From: Parapedobacter tibetensis | GTDB lineage: Bacteria > Bacteroidota > Bacteroidia > Sphingobacteriales > Sphingobacteriaceae | DNA: 64,000 nucleotides | Assembly (NCBI RefSeq): GCF_024643205.1 | Contig: NZ_JAMKQJ010000011.1 | Location: 1 to 64,000, forward strand | Direction of reading: 5' to 3' | Shown here: one piece after another, positions 35,977 through 45,594 of the stretch | Position numbering within the stretch: the first letter of the stretch is position 1 | How the letters are laid out: each line of letters begins with the position of its first letter | Made by a program: the position numbers and the translations under genes | Notes under the pieces: model-generated | Databases searched by the model: none | Told to the model about the DNA's origin: nothing | What the model saw: only the letters and a program-made list of their open reading frames with translations

Positions 35977-36420
35977 CTATTGATATATGTATATCTCTTC
36001 CGTGAAGATAAACACATTGTTGAATTGCTTCCGTAAGCCCTGCATGAGGTTTTGGGCTTCACCTCTACTTCTAAAATCGCCCACCTTTACCCGATAGTTT
36101 GGCTCATCATAGCTCACATAGGTATCAATATCTTTATACAGCTTTTTAAATCGGGCCTGTTCAGCATATGCTTCCGTACGGTTAGATCCTGAATAGATTT
36201 GGACACGGAACCCCATAGCCTTGGAACGAGTCGCGTTTTTCTTGTCGACAACCGTTTTACTCCCAGGATTCGCCGTGATATTGGTACCCATGCGGTTTCG
36301 CTGCATTAAGTTAATCAAGGGATCCGCTATAATCTCTACTTTGCCTTTTTGTTGGGCATGACTGTCCACACACCATAAACACAAAAATAAGCCAAAAAGC
36401 AATATTCCTTTTTTATTCAT
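35977..36420 (-). CDS. SPOR-domain periplasmic protein
   Basis: The 147-aa protein has a signal peptide (MNKKGILLFGLFLCLWCVDS, cleaved after HAQ), a short linker, and a C-terminal SPOR domain (GFRVQIYSGSNRTEAYAEQA ... YRVKVGDFRSRGEAQNLMQG). SPOR domains bind denuded glycan strands of septal peptidoglycan. It is between secA and the M20 gene on the same strand. Confidence 0.88.
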   Translation of the reverse strand: MNKKGILLFGLFLCLWCVDSHAQQKGKVEIIADPLINLMQRNRMGTNITANPGSKTVVDKKNATRSKAMGFRVQIYSGSNRTEAYAEQARFKKLYKDIDTYVSYDEPNYRVKVGDFRSRGEAQNLMQGLRKQFNNVFIFTEEIYIYQ

Positions 36421-36435
36421 TTTTCTCTTTGATTT

Positions 36436-39400
36436 CTATGACCCATGGCAATTTTTATATTTTTTGCCACTGCCACAAGGACAGGGATCATTTCTGCCCA
36501 CTTTCTGTTCGTTTCGGATGGGTTGAGTCCGTTGGATTTCACGTGTATCCTCTTCTACTGGTGATCCCCCTCCCGAAGTGACTAATTCAGGTTTGGACGT
36601 CTTTATTCGTGTCTCCTGACGTGGCAGCGGCCGGGCTTCGCGCACATCCTGTGGCTGCTGGTTGGGAATCTCACCCTTGAAAAGGAAACCTACCACATCT
36701 TTATTCATGCTGACCAGCATTTGCTTGAACAGGTTGAAGGCCTCCATCTTGTAAATGATAATTGGGTCTTTCTGTTCATACACGGCATTCTGCACAGATT
36801 GCTTCAGCTCGTCCATGTCACGCAAGTGCTCTTTCCATGCCTCGTCTATCAAAGCCAATACCACGCCTTTTTCAAAGGATTTGAATACTTCTTTACCGCC
36901 AGACTCTACGGCCTTCTTCAAATTGGTTGCCACCTGTATGCCACGCAAACCATCCGAAAATGGCACCACAATATTCTCAATCTGTTCCCCTTTTGTCGCA
37001 AATACATCCGTTAGCACAGGGAGCGTCTGTTTGGCTATTTTATCCGCCTTTTCCTGATAAAATTGAATAATCTGTTCAAAAAGCTTATCGGTAAGCGTTG
37101 CAATATTTTCATGCGCAAATTCGTCTTCGTTAATCTCAGGATCCAGGGAAAAAATACGTATAACCTCCAACTGGAAATCATCATATGTCCCGGACTCCTT
37201 ATACTCACTTACCACATCTTCCACGACATCGAAAATGGTATTATTCAAATCCACATCCAATCGTTCGCCAAACAGGGCATTTTTACGCTTGGAGTAAATA
37301 ACCGTTCGTTGGGAGTTCATTACATCGTCATATTCCAACAAGCGTTTCCGAATACCGAAATTGTTTTCTTCCACCTTTTTTTGCGCTCGCTCAATAGATT
37401 TGGTAAGCATACTATGCTGCATCACCTCGCCTTCCTGAACCCCCATGCGCACCATGATGTTAGAAATCCGTTCGGAAGCAAACAGGCGCATCAACGGATC
37501 TTCGAGCGAAACAAAGAATTGAGAAGCCCCCGGATCGCCTTGCCGCCCAGCACGTCCACGTAATTGCCGGTCAACCCGACGCGATTCATGTCGTTCAGTA
37601 CCAATGATGGCCAGACCTCCAGCCTCTTTTACTCCCGGCCCCAGTTTGATGTCTGTACCACGACCAGCCATATTGGTGGCGATGGTCACCATGCTGGCTT
37701 GTCCCGCTTCAGCCACGATATCGGCTTCGCGCTGGTGCAATTTGGCATTCAGTACATTATGTTTCACTCCGCGCAACTTAAGCATACGGCTCAGCAATTC
37801 CGATATTTCCACGGATGTGGTACCTACCAATACTGGACGTCCCTCTTGTGTAAGCCGATGGATCTCTTCGGCTACGGAATTATATTTTTCACGAGCGGTG
37901 CGATAAATCAAATCATGTCTGTCCTCACGTTGGGTAAGCACATTGGTGGGTATTTCCACCACATCCAATTTATAGATTTGCCAAAGCTCACCTGCCTCCG
38001 TAACAGCCGTACCCGTCATACCGGCCAGCTTATGGTACATCCGGAAGTAATTTTGCAACGTGATGGTCGCATAAGTCTGTGTGGCGTCCTCCACCTTGAC
38101 GTTTTCCTTGGCCTCAATCGCTTGATGCAAACCATCCGAATAGCGGCGGCCTTCCATAATCCGACCCGTCTGCTCGTCTACGATTTTGACTTTGCCTTCA
38201 TCGATGATGTATTCATCATCCCGCTCAAATAAGGTATAAGCCTTTAACAATTGATTCACCGAGTGAATACGCTCGGATTTGACCGAGAAATCACGCATCA
38301 ACTCTTCTTTTTTGGCAAATTTTTCCTCAGGGCTCAAAGCAGACTTTTCGATTTCAGCTATCTCAGTACCTACATCAGGCATGATAAAGAAATTGGTATC
38401 TTCACCTGATGAAGTGATGAGCTCAATGCCTTTCTCGGTGAGTTCTACTTGATTATTTTTTTCGTCGATGACAAAATAAAGCTCGGCGTCTGCCTTTGGC
38501 ATGTTCTTGCTCTGCTCCTGCAGGTAATAATTTTCCGTTTTGGCCAGCACCTGACGGTTATTGCTTTCACTAAGGAATTTGATGAGCGCCTTGTTTTTTG
38601 GCAATCCCCTATGGGCGCGAAAGAGTGCGAGTCCTCCGTCATCCGCACTGTTGTTACCTGCAGCGATCGCTTTTTTTGCCTCGTTCAATACACCATTAAT
38701 GAACGCTTTTTGAGTAGCGACTAGACGTTCGATACGCGGTTTAAGTTCATAGAATTCGTGTTCGTCCCCGCGCGGAATGGGGCCAGAGATGATAAGGGGT
38801 GTACGTGCATCGTCTATCAATACGGAATCCACCTCATCCACCATGGCAAAGTGCAATTTACGCTGTACAAGCGCCTCGGGTGATTGCGCCATGTTGTCAC
38901 GCAGGTAGTCAAAGCCAAATTCATTGTTGGTACCAAATACAATGTCAGCGGCGTAAGCATTACGCCTAGCGGGCGAATTGGGTTGATGCCTGTCGACACA
39001 ATCCACACGTAATCCATGGAATTCGAATAATGGACCATTCCACTCCGCATCGCGTCGTGCGAGGTAATCATTCACTGTTACGATATGCACACCCTGCCCA
39101 GATAATGCATTGAGATATGCCGGAAGTGTACCCACCAACGTTTTACCCTCCCCAGTGGCCATTTCAGCAATCTTACCTTCATGCAATACGATACCACCAA
39201 TAAGCTGTACATCATAGTGCACCATATTCCATACGACTTCAGTACCAGCAGCAGTCCATGTATTCTTCCAAATGGCTTTATCGCCGATTATCTGTACATT
39301 GGATTTAAGGGCGGATATTTCACGGTCAAAATCCGAGGCGGAGACTTCCAATTCAAGGTTTTCCGTAAAACGGTGTGCAGTTTCCTTTACCACCGCAAAG

Positions 39401-39729
39401 GCTTCTGGAAGAATCTTCAGCAATACTTCCTCCAACTTTTGGTCACGGTCTTTACCCAATTTATCTACTTTATCGTAGATAGCCGTTTTTTGGGTCATAT
39501 CCATGCCCTCTTGCTCCGCTTCCGCCTTTAAGTCGGCAATTTCTTTATCAATATCGGAGAGGAAATCCGTTATACGTTGTTTGAAATCTGCTGTTTTCGC
39601 TCGCAGCTCATCATTGGTCAGGCCCTCAAGTTTTGTATATTCCTCCTTGATTTTGTCTACCAAGGGTTGGATATGTTTGATATCTCGCTCTGATTTGCTT
39701 CCGAATATTTTGCTTAAGAATGTTAACAT
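36436..39729 (-). CDS. secA: Preprotein translocase ATPase SecA
   Basis: The 1097-aa protein has the Walker A site MATGEGKTLVGTL, the DEAD-type motif MVDEVDSVLIDDARTPLIIS, AGRQGDPGASQF (motif VI region) and VTIATNMAGRGTDIKLGPGV. It ends with the SEC-C zinc module NDPCPCGSGKKYKNCHGS. Bacteroidota SecA proteins carry an extra ~100-residue insertion, seen here between the DEAD and helical scaffold parts. It drives preprotein export through SecYEG. Confidence 0.97.
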   Translation of the reverse strand: MLTFLSKIFGSKSERDIKHIQPLVDKIKEEYTKLEGLTNDELRAKTADFKQRITDFLSDIDKEIADLKAEAEQEGMDMTQKTAIYDKVDKLGKDRDQKLEEVLLKILPEAFAVVKETAHRFTENLELEVSASDFDREISALKSNVQIIGDKAIWKNTWTAAGTEVVWNMVHYDVQLIGGIVLHEGKIAEMATGEGKTLVGTLPAYLNALSGQGVHIVTVNDYLARRDAEWNGPLFEFHGLRVDCVDRHQPNSPARRNAYAADIVFGTNNEFGFDYLRDNMAQSPEALVQRKLHFAMVDEVDSVLIDDARTPLIISGPIPRGDEHEFYELKPRIERLVATQKAFINGVLNEAKKAIAAGNNSADDGGLALFRAHRGLPKNKALIKFLSESNNRQVLAKTENYYLQEQSKNMPKADAELYFVIDEKNNQVELTEKGIELITSSGEDTNFFIMPDVGTEIAEIEKSALSPEEKFAKKEELMRDFSVKSERIHSVNQLLKAYTLFERDDEYIIDEGKVKIVDEQTGRIMEGRRYSDGLHQAIEAKENVKVEDATQTYATITLQNYFRMYHKLAGMTGTAVTEAGELWQIYKLDVVEIPTNVLTQREDRHDLIYRTAREKYNSVAEEIHRLTQEGRPVLVGTTSVEISELLSRMLKLRGVKHNVLNAKLHQREADIVAEAGQASMVTIATNMAGRGTDIKLGPGVKEAGGLAIIGTERHESRRVDRQLRGRAGRQGDPGASQFFVSLEDPLMRLFASERISNIMVRMGVQEGEVMQHSMLTKSIERAQKKVEENNFGIRKRLLEYDDVMNSQRTVIYSKRKNALFGERLDVDLNNTIFDVVEDVVSEYKESGTYDDFQLEVIRIFSLDPEINEDEFAHENIATLTDKLFEQIIQFYQEKADKIAKQTLPVLTDVFATKGEQIENIVVPFSDGLRGIQVATNLKKAVESGGKEVFKSFEKGVVLALIDEAWKEHLRDMDELKQSVQNAVYEQKDPIIIYKMEAFNLFKQMLVSMNKDVVGFLFKGEIPNQQPQDVREARPLPRQETRIKTSKPELVTSGGGSPVEEDTREIQRTQPIRNEQKVGRNDPCPCGSGKKYKNCHGS

Positions 39730-39914
39730 TATCTACTGTTTACTAAATCACATACCACATCGTCAATAATAGCACCAAAACCGCATTTCAGTCAATATGG
39801 CATAATGGGCAAAGTTAGTTAATTGATTTGAAATATGGGATATGAGATTTGAGCGACGTTCATGCAGCTGTTGGAAGCTTATGCCATTTTATAGCGTATA
39901 TCTACGAGACAGGA

Positions 39915-40817
39915 TCAAGTGATAAATAAATTTTTGGTCGTTTTAGGAACCAACCCAATCTGCATTGCCTGTTCAAAAAGTGTTTCTATGGCCCTATGCC
40001 CATCATCTCCAAGTGACATTGAAAACCGGTTGACATACAATTCGATGTGTTTATACATCACGTCTTCACGCATTTCCTGTGCATGCGAGCGGATGAAGTC
40101 AATCCCGGATTTGGGATTTGCAAAAGCATATTCAACACTTTTACGGATTACTCTATCGATTTTTCGTTTCACATCATCAGGCAACCTTCTTTTGGCCACG
40201 ATGCCGCCCAATGGGATAGGAGAATTGGTCATTCGCTCCCAATAATCACCAAGGTCAATAACCTTATGCAGCCCTTTACTTTGGTAGGTGAACCGGTTTT
40301 CGTGGATGATAAGCCCGAGGTCGATTTCTTCGTTGAGCAGGGCTTGTTCAATATCAGAAAACAGCATTACCTGCTTATTTTCCAAATCGGGGAATGCTAA
40401 GCTCAATAGGAAATTTGCCGTGGTATACCTGCCGGGAATCCCTACTTGTGGCTGTGAGACGGGAGACGGGAGATGGGAACCTTGATGCTCACCGACAGCT
40501 ACTGCCGACGGCCGATGGCTGATAGCCGACAGCCGTTCCGCCAACTCGGGGCGCTTACAAATCAACAAGGGCCCCACGCCAAAACCTAAGGCACTACCGG
40601 CGTCGAGCAATACATATTCTTCTATAGCATAGGCATAAGCATGGTAGCTTAACTTGGTGATATCCAGTTCGCCTTTGAAAGCCTTTTGATTCAGGGTCTC
40701 CACATCCTCGTAATACACCTCGAAATCCAATCCTTCGGTATCGATTTTATGGTGGATAAGCGCATCAAAGATAAACGTGTCATTGGGGCAGGGTGAAAAT
40801 CCAAGGGAAAGTTTCAT
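39915..40817 (-). CDS. mqnD: 1,4-dihydroxy-6-naphthoate synthase (MqnD), with repeat-derived insertion
   Basis: The 300-aa protein has MKLSLGFSPCPNDTFIFDAL, DITKLSYHAYAYAI, GSALGFGVGPLLICKRPEL and GRYTTANFLLSLAFPDLENK, the marks of MqnD in the futalosine route to menaquinone. Homologues are about 270 residues. Between AERL and VGIPGRYTT this copy has about 28 extra residues (Ser97-Gln124) rich in Ser, His, Pro and Gln. They are encoded by repetitive DNA at 40446-40529. The frame is kept, so the protein may still fold with a surface loop. Confidence 0.9.
   Translation of the reverse strand: MKLSLGFSPCPNDTFIFDALIHHKIDTEGLDFEVYYEDVETLNQKAFKGELDITKLSYHAYAYAIEEYVLLDAGSALGFGVGPLLICKRPELAERLSAISHRPSAVAVGEHQGSHLPSPVSQPQVGIPGRYTTANFLLSLAFPDLENKQVMLFSDIEQALLNEEIDLGLIIHENRFTYQSKGLHKVIDLGDYWERMTNSPIPLGGIVAKRRLPDDVKRKIDRVIRKSVEYAFANPKSGIDFIRSHAQEMREDVMYKHIELYVNRFSMSLGDDGHRAIETLFEQAMQIGLVPKTTKNLFIT
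40446..40529. repeat. 84-bp repeat-like insertion inside mqnD
   Basis: The plus strand holds near-repeats (GAGACGGGAGACGGGAGATG) and nested short palindromes around GGCTGATAGCC and CCGACGGCCGATGG. The length is a multiple of three and the coding frame is preserved. It is absent from the MqnD family pattern I know. Confidence 0.6.
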
Positions 40818-40859
40818 TTGAATACAACTTATTATATTTAAGCTGGCATGAACATTTCT

Positions 40860-41120
40860 TTACGCAGTCAGCTTCTGGGTAAACAGCAATACCATAGCTG
40901 CAACAAAGGTAATCAAAATCACGCCGCGCGCACTTTGCTCAAGGGCATTCCGATAGAAAAAACGCATAAGCAGCAGGTTTATTAACGCCGCGATGACATA
41001 TAGACTTAGTGATTTATTACCGATAACCATATTCCAAGAAGTGAATAAGGTGAGTAAATGGGCGGCAGTAGGAGCCAGCAACCCGATGATACAGCCAAAT
41101 AAAAAATGATTTATTTTCAC
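40860..41120 (-). CDS. Small membrane protein, unknown
   Basis: The 86-aa protein has about three hydrophobic segments (FLFGCIIGLLAPTAAHLL, LSLYVIAALINLLLM, GVILITFVAAMVLLF). It follows surE by 18 bp on the same strand, so it is probably co-transcribed. No family is recognised. Confidence 0.65.
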   Translation of the reverse strand: MKINHFLFGCIIGLLAPTAAHLLTLFTSWNMVIGNKSLSLYVIAALINLLLMRFFYRNALEQSARGVILITFVAAMVLLFTQKLTA

Positions 41121-41138
41121 CAGAAACAGCTTTAGCGG

Positions 41139-41915
41139 TCACTTAATTTCAAAAATCCAGGAGTTGAGTTCCGGTATGGCGTGATGGGCCGTCATATCAA
41201 ATTGCACCGGTACAATGGAAGCATAACCATTTTGCAATGCCCATACATCGGTATCTTCACCACGATCACGCAGTTTGAACACCCCGGTGAGCCAATAATA
41301 GCTCCGATTGTAAGGATCAGTCCGTTCATCAAATTCCTCGGCCCATTTGGCATCTGCTTGCCGACAAATTTTAATGCCTTTGATTTGGTCAACCTTCGGG
41401 AAATTTACATTGAGTAATGTGCCCTTGGAAAGGCCATTGGCCAATACTTGCGTGGTGATACCGCGTACATATGGCCTGCATTTGGAAAAATCCGCATCGT
41501 TGTCGAAGTCATCGTAAGAAAATCCGATGGACGGGATGCCTTCTATTGCACCTTCTACGGCAGCAGACATGGTGCCTGAATACAACACATTGATGGAATT
41601 GTTCAAGCCATGGTTGATACCTGATACGCAAATATCCGGTTTTCGTCCCTTGAAGACCTTATTCACCGCAAGTTTCACACAATCTACCGGTGTGCCTGAA
41701 CACTTGTACATTTCTATACCCGGATAGATATTGATACGGTCGATACGCAGCGGCTTGCCAATAGTAATGGCATGGCCCGTGCCAGATTGAGGCCCTTCAG
41801 GCGCCACCACCGTCACATCGCCCAGTTTTTGCATTTCTTCGATAAGTACTTTGATTCCAGGAGCGGTGATACCATCGTCATTGACGACCAATATAGATGG
41901 TTGTTTTTTTGCCAT
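41139..41915 (-). CDS. surE: SurE 5'/3'-nucleotidase, paralogue 2
   Basis: The 258-aa protein opens ILVVNDDGITAPGIKVLIEE with the metal-binding DD pair, then GTPVDCVKLAVNKVF, SGINHGLNNSINVLYSGTMS and a normal C-terminus. It is the form most like housekeeping Bacteroidota SurE. The other copy at 17819-18556 differs in the substrate-site segment. It hydrolyses nucleoside monophosphates under stress. It is followed by a small membrane protein gene and preceded by the terminator of ompA. Confidence 0.93.
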   Translation of the reverse strand: MAKKQPSILVVNDDGITAPGIKVLIEEMQKLGDVTVVAPEGPQSGTGHAITIGKPLRIDRINIYPGIEMYKCSGTPVDCVKLAVNKVFKGRKPDICVSGINHGLNNSINVLYSGTMSAAVEGAIEGIPSIGFSYDDFDNDADFSKCRPYVRGITTQVLANGLSKGTLLNVNFPKVDQIKGIKICRQADAKWAEEFDERTDPYNRSYYWLTGVFKLRDRGEDTDVWALQNGYASIVPVQFDMTAHHAIPELNSWIFEIK

Positions 41916-41930
41916 GGGGCTAAGTTAAAT

Positions 41931-41965
41931 AAAAAAAGCGTCTGCCCAATATTGGGCAGACGCTT
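41931..41965 (-). terminator. Strong terminator of the OmpA-type gene
   Basis: A 30-bp perfect palindrome (41936-41965; arms AAGCGTCTGCCC and GGGCAGACGCTT about an AATATT centre) is followed on the minus strand by a T-run (A at 41931-41937 on the plus strand). It separates ompA from surE. Confidence 0.85.
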
Positions 41966-41995
41966 TAAATAGGTAATTCCTATTTTAAGTTTTAC

Positions 41996-43402
41996 TTATT
42001 TTTTGATTTCAACACGACGGTTGATAACGCGGCCTTCTTCTGTTGCATTGGATGCTATTGGAGCAGATTCCCCAAGTGCTTGGACATTAACCTTAGCAGC
42101 GTCTACACCAGAGTTAACCAAGTATTGTTTTACTGAGTTAGCACGGTCTCTTGACAAACTCAAGTTATATGCTTCAGAACCTTCTGAAGAAGCATGGCCG
42201 TCTAATGTAACGGTTGCATCGCTTTCACGCAGGTCAGAAGACAACCGATCCAAGATAGAGTATGACTCTGTCTTCAATACGGAGCTATCAAATTCAAACT
42301 GAATGTTTGAATAAGTACTAGATGCTTCCGACTCGTTTACTACCGGCTCAGGGAACTTGATTGGGCATCCAGCACCATCAACTTGCGTACCAGCAGGAGT
42401 ACCTGGGCACTTGTCAAATTTGTCAGATACACCGTCACCATCTGAATCACGGCCCAACTCATCAACTAAGCCTTCCAATGTAGATACACGTTGTTTCAAT
42501 GCTTCAAGCTCGTTGCGCAATGAAGGATCTTTCAACTCGTCATACAAAGTAGACACTGGGTTGTGCCAAGTCAAATCTGGTTTCGAAGAAGAACCCAAAG
42601 AGAATTCTAACCCAGCATAAGTATAAGAGAATTTATCATTTGCTGCACGATTAGTAACAGGGCCGAACAAAGCTTTGTCATCAACAAAGTTCATGGTGTA
42701 ACCCAAGTTCAATGCTACACGGTCAGACAGTTTGAATTTCACACCAACACCTACAGGGATGTAAGTCTCGCGCTTGTAATCACGTGAATGGTCCGCGGTA
42801 CGCTCACCAGGGAATTCTTCGCCCCAAGCGCCTTTGTTATCCCATGCACCGGCAGTGTTAGAACCGTCAGCGTCTGTATAAGCAACAGGGTTGAAGCCTA
42901 TTAAACCATAACCTACACTCGCATAGAAGTTAACCGAATTTTCTCTTCTCAGAAAATCGATAGTAGCCAGTTGGAATACACCATTCAAGCTTGCAGCATA
43001 TTGTACGGCAGTTTCTACTGATTGGTATGATTCAGCACCAAATGCATTGTTATGGGCATCAAACAACATCGTGTTTCCTACTCCATTGTTGTTATGAGTG
43101 AAAATTCTACCGCGGTTAGCAGCAGCTTCAAGGCCAAACCAGCTTGATAATTGCTTGCGAACAGTAATTCCGTAGTATTCACGCAACTTGTACTCGCCAA
43201 CACCTACTTTTTGATTAAACGCATTGGATCCACCAATAATCACCGATGGAGTAGTAAAACCACCATTGACACCGATAGACCACGTTCTGTATTGGGATCT
43301 TCCTCCAAATACAGTCGGCTCCTGTGCCTGTGCTGTTTCAGCCAACCCTAAGGCTGCTACAAGCGAGCAAGCAACTGCCGTTTTGATTGTAGAATAATTC
43401 AT
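41996..43402 (-). CDS. OmpA-family outer-membrane porin with TSP3 linker
   Basis: The 468-aa protein starts MNYSTIKTAVACSLVAALGL (signal peptide, cleaved after AQAQ); an upstream frame to 43465 is less fitting. An N-terminal beta-barrel region (about 25-300) precedes a coiled segment (ELEALKQRVSTLEGLVDELG). A Ca-binding TSP3-like repeat (DSDGDGVSDKFDKCPGT) and an OmpA C-terminal peptidoglycan-binding domain (IQFEFDSSVL ... RANSVKQYLVNSG ... GRVINRRVEIKK) follow. It anchors the outer membrane to the cell wall. The strong promoter and terminator suggest high expression. Confidence 0.92.
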   Translation of the reverse strand: MNYSTIKTAVACSLVAALGLAETAQAQEPTVFGGRSQYRTWSIGVNGGFTTPSVIIGGSNAFNQKVGVGEYKLREYYGITVRKQLSSWFGLEAAANRGRIFTHNNNGVGNTMLFDAHNNAFGAESYQSVETAVQYAASLNGVFQLATIDFLRRENSVNFYASVGYGLIGFNPVAYTDADGSNTAGAWDNKGAWGEEFPGERTADHSRDYKRETYIPVGVGVKFKLSDRVALNLGYTMNFVDDKALFGPVTNRAANDKFSYTYAGLEFSLGSSSKPDLTWHNPVSTLYDELKDPSLRNELEALKQRVSTLEGLVDELGRDSDGDGVSDKFDKCPGTPAGTQVDGAGCPIKFPEPVVNESEASSTYSNIQFEFDSSVLKTESYSILDRLSSDLRESDATVTLDGHASSEGSEAYNLSLSRDRANSVKQYLVNSGVDAAKVNVQALGESAPIASNATEEGRVINRRVEIKK

Positions 43403-43847
43403 ACTCTTGTTTTTTTTAAGGTTAAAAATTTTTAATTGTCTAATTTTTTTTGCAAAAATAACCAATAGTTTGATTCACGCAACATTTGCAAATACTATTC
43501 CAGTTTTTGGCTTTTTTATGATTTTTTAAAAAAAATGGCCCAAAAGCAGCTTTAGAAATAATTGAAAAAGAACTTATTTATTTGTTTAACAGCTGTTTAC
43601 ATAGGTATTCTTGTCTTATAACAAAAACTGAATTGCTGATAAACCCTTTTTATTTTTGCCCGAAAAGCCCCTAAAACCCCCTAGAACATCACATCTAATC
43701 AGCTTTTCCAAATGTCTATTTTAATAGTCAGTCTGGCGAAAAACATCGTAAACCTACTGATTAATCATCTTGTTTCCTAAAAAAAACAAAAAGAATTTGT
43801 TCTTATTCAGGTTCAATGAACGATAAAATCCTTCAAAAGCATCAAAC
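43403..43847. other. Gap with ompA promoter, otherwise AT-rich
   Basis: The ompA promoter is at 43453-43482. The remainder is long A and T runs with no reading frame or clear hairpin. The leader of ompA would be about 45 nt. Confidence 0.6.
43453..43482 (-). promoter_or_regulatory. Promoter TTG-N19-TATTTTTG for the OmpA-type gene
   Basis: On the minus strand TTG (43482-43480) is 19 bp from TATTTTTG (43460-43453), an exact fit to the Bacteroidota consensus, 50 bp before the ATG at 43402. Confidence 0.75.
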
Positions 43848-44858
43848 TCAAAACAAATAGTAGATAATGGTATACGTAATACCGGCCAATATTGCTGACA
43901 CCGGTATGGTCAGTATCCATGCCCATAACAGGCTGATTGTAACTCCCCATCTCACTGCAGACACTCTTTTTACCACTCCGACACCAATGATGGAACCGGT
44001 AATGGTATGTGTAGTAGACACAGGAATGCCGAAGTGCTCTGTGATACCTAAGGTAATGGCTCCTGCGGTTTCTGCCCCTACTCCTTCAAGTGGTGTTACC
44101 TTAGTGATTTTTGTCCCCATTGTCTTTACAATCTTCCATCCCCCGCTCATTGTACCCAGTGCAATGGCAGAATAGCACGTAAGCGGTATCCACTCAGGCA
44201 TGGGGTCATCAGACTGCAAATACCCACCGGCTACCAAGGCCACGAAGATAATACCCATCACCTTTTGAGCGTCGTTGCCTCCGTGTGCAAAACTTAATGC
44301 GGCTGAAGACACCAGCTGGAGTTTTTTGAACCACCATTCGGCTACGGATGGTTTGGCTCGTTTAGATAGGTTAATGATGACAAGCGTAATGATAATCGCG
44401 AAGATCATACCAATCAACGGTGCAAACACAATAAAGGATATGATCTTCAAGGTTGCATTCAGGTTTATCGCACCAATCACATGATCGCCCAAAAGAAAGG
44501 CATGAGTCATCCCTGCCCCAGCAAATCCACCAATCAATGTGTGGGATGAACTGGATGGCACACCATAATACCAGGTGAATAAATTCCATCCGATTGCAGC
44601 AATCAATCCTGCAAAAATCACTTCGAGTGTAATGTATTCTTCCATTACGGTTTTGGCTACCGTATTGGCTACCTTATGGTCCGTGAAATAAAAATATGCG
44701 GCGAAATTGAATGCTGCTGCCCACAGTACGGCCTGAAAAGGCGACAACACTTTGGTGGAGACAATAGTGGCTATTGAGTTGGCGGCATCGTGGAAGCCAT
44801 TGATGTAATCAAATGCGATAGCTAGGATGACGACAATTACCAGTAATGTGGTGACCAT
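43848..44858 (-). CDS. PiT-family inorganic phosphate transporter
   Basis: The 336-aa protein has about ten membrane spans and the duplicated PiT signature: FDYINGFHDAANSIATIVST near the start, and ALSFAHGGNDAQKVMGIIF in the second half. It moves phosphate with cations across the inner membrane. Its gene follows the DUF47 gene by 61 bp; such pairs are widespread and the DUF47 protein is thought to control the transporter. The Pho-box-like array upstream of the pair suggests phosphate control. Confidence 0.92.
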   Translation of the reverse strand: MVTTLLVIVVILAIAFDYINGFHDAANSIATIVSTKVLSPFQAVLWAAAFNFAAYFYFTDHKVANTVAKTVMEEYITLEVIFAGLIAAIGWNLFTWYYGVPSSSSHTLIGGFAGAGMTHAFLLGDHVIGAINLNATLKIISFIVFAPLIGMIFAIIITLVIINLSKRAKPSVAEWWFKKLQLVSSAALSFAHGGNDAQKVMGIIFVALVAGGYLQSDDPMPEWIPLTCYSAIALGTMSGGWKIVKTMGTKITKVTPLEGVGAETAGAITLGITEHFGIPVSTTHTITGSIIGVGVVKRVSAVRWGVTISLLWAWILTIPVSAILAGITYTIIYYLF

Positions 44859-44919
44859 ATATGCTGTATGTTATTAATTACGCCTTGCGACAGATGCTTG
44901 ATACTTGGTTTATTTGAGG

Positions 44920-45567
44920 TTAGGCATTTTTCACTAAAATACTCTCTAATACATTGGCCACGTCTTCACATTTATCTGTAGCTGTTTCCATAGCAGACAA
45001 TACCTCTTTGTATTTGATGAGCACGATGGCATCCTTCTCAAATTCAAACAATTCGCCCACAGCTTTATCGAAGATATAATCCGCCTTATTTTCAATACTA
45101 TTAATGCGTACGCAAGAATCCGTGATATTCCGAATATTTTTCAAATTGCGTAATTCATGTACCGCCTTTGCCACGTCCTCCGTTGCCTCCAAAATCAAAT
45201 CAGCCATTTCAATAATCGGATCAGTGATTTTCTCAACTTTATATAAATCCATTCGGTTTGATGCGCCATATATAAAATCGGCCACATCATCCAAAGAGCT
45301 GGTTAATGTATGGATATCTTCCCGATCAAAGGGCGTGATAAAATTTTTGCTCAATTCCAGATGTATTTGGTGGGAGATATCATCGCCCTTATGTTCCAAA
45401 TCTTCAATCTTTCGGCAAAACTCCTTACGATTCTCAGGCTCAGGGACATTGACCATTTCCTTAAGTAGCTTCGCCATATCAATGAGGTTACTACTAGCCT
45501 CTTCAAAAAGGGGAAAAAACTTTTTGTCTTTGGGTACAAAATATTGGAATATACTGTTGAGCGACAT
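44920..45567 (-). CDS. DUF47/PhoU-like phosphate transporter accessory protein
   Basis: The 215-aa all-helical protein begins MSLNSIFQYFVPKDKKFFPL and has the PhoU-like signature FCRKIEDLEHKGDDISHQIH and FDREDIHTLTSSLDDVADFI. These are conserved in DUF47 (PhoU_div) proteins that partner PiT transporters. It is first in a two-gene unit with the transporter. A TAATTTTG promoter and direct TTAACA-type repeats precede it. Confidence 0.9.
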   Translation of the reverse strand: MSLNSIFQYFVPKDKKFFPLFEEASSNLIDMAKLLKEMVNVPEPENRKEFCRKIEDLEHKGDDISHQIHLELSKNFITPFDREDIHTLTSSLDDVADFIYGASNRMDLYKVEKITDPIIEMADLILEATEDVAKAVHELRNLKNIRNITDSCVRINSIENKADYIFDKAVGELFEFEKDAIVLIKYKEVLSAMETATDKCEDVANVLESILVKNA

Positions 45568-45583
45568 AAGGGAGAAATTTCCG

Positions 45584-45591
45584 CAAAATTA
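45584..45591 (-). promoter_or_regulatory. -7 element (TAATTTTG) of the DUF47-PiT operon
   Basis: On the minus strand, TAATTTTG matches TAnnTTTG and lies 16 bp before the ATG at 45567. The -33 TTG is absent; the tandem repeat array occupies that place, as expected for an activator-dependent promoter. Confidence 0.65.
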
Positions 45592-45594
45592 TGA

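Noticed and set aside
40446..40529. mqnD insertion as a sequencing error
   Set aside because: The insertion is a clean multiple of three with both conserved flanks in frame, which an error would rarely produce.
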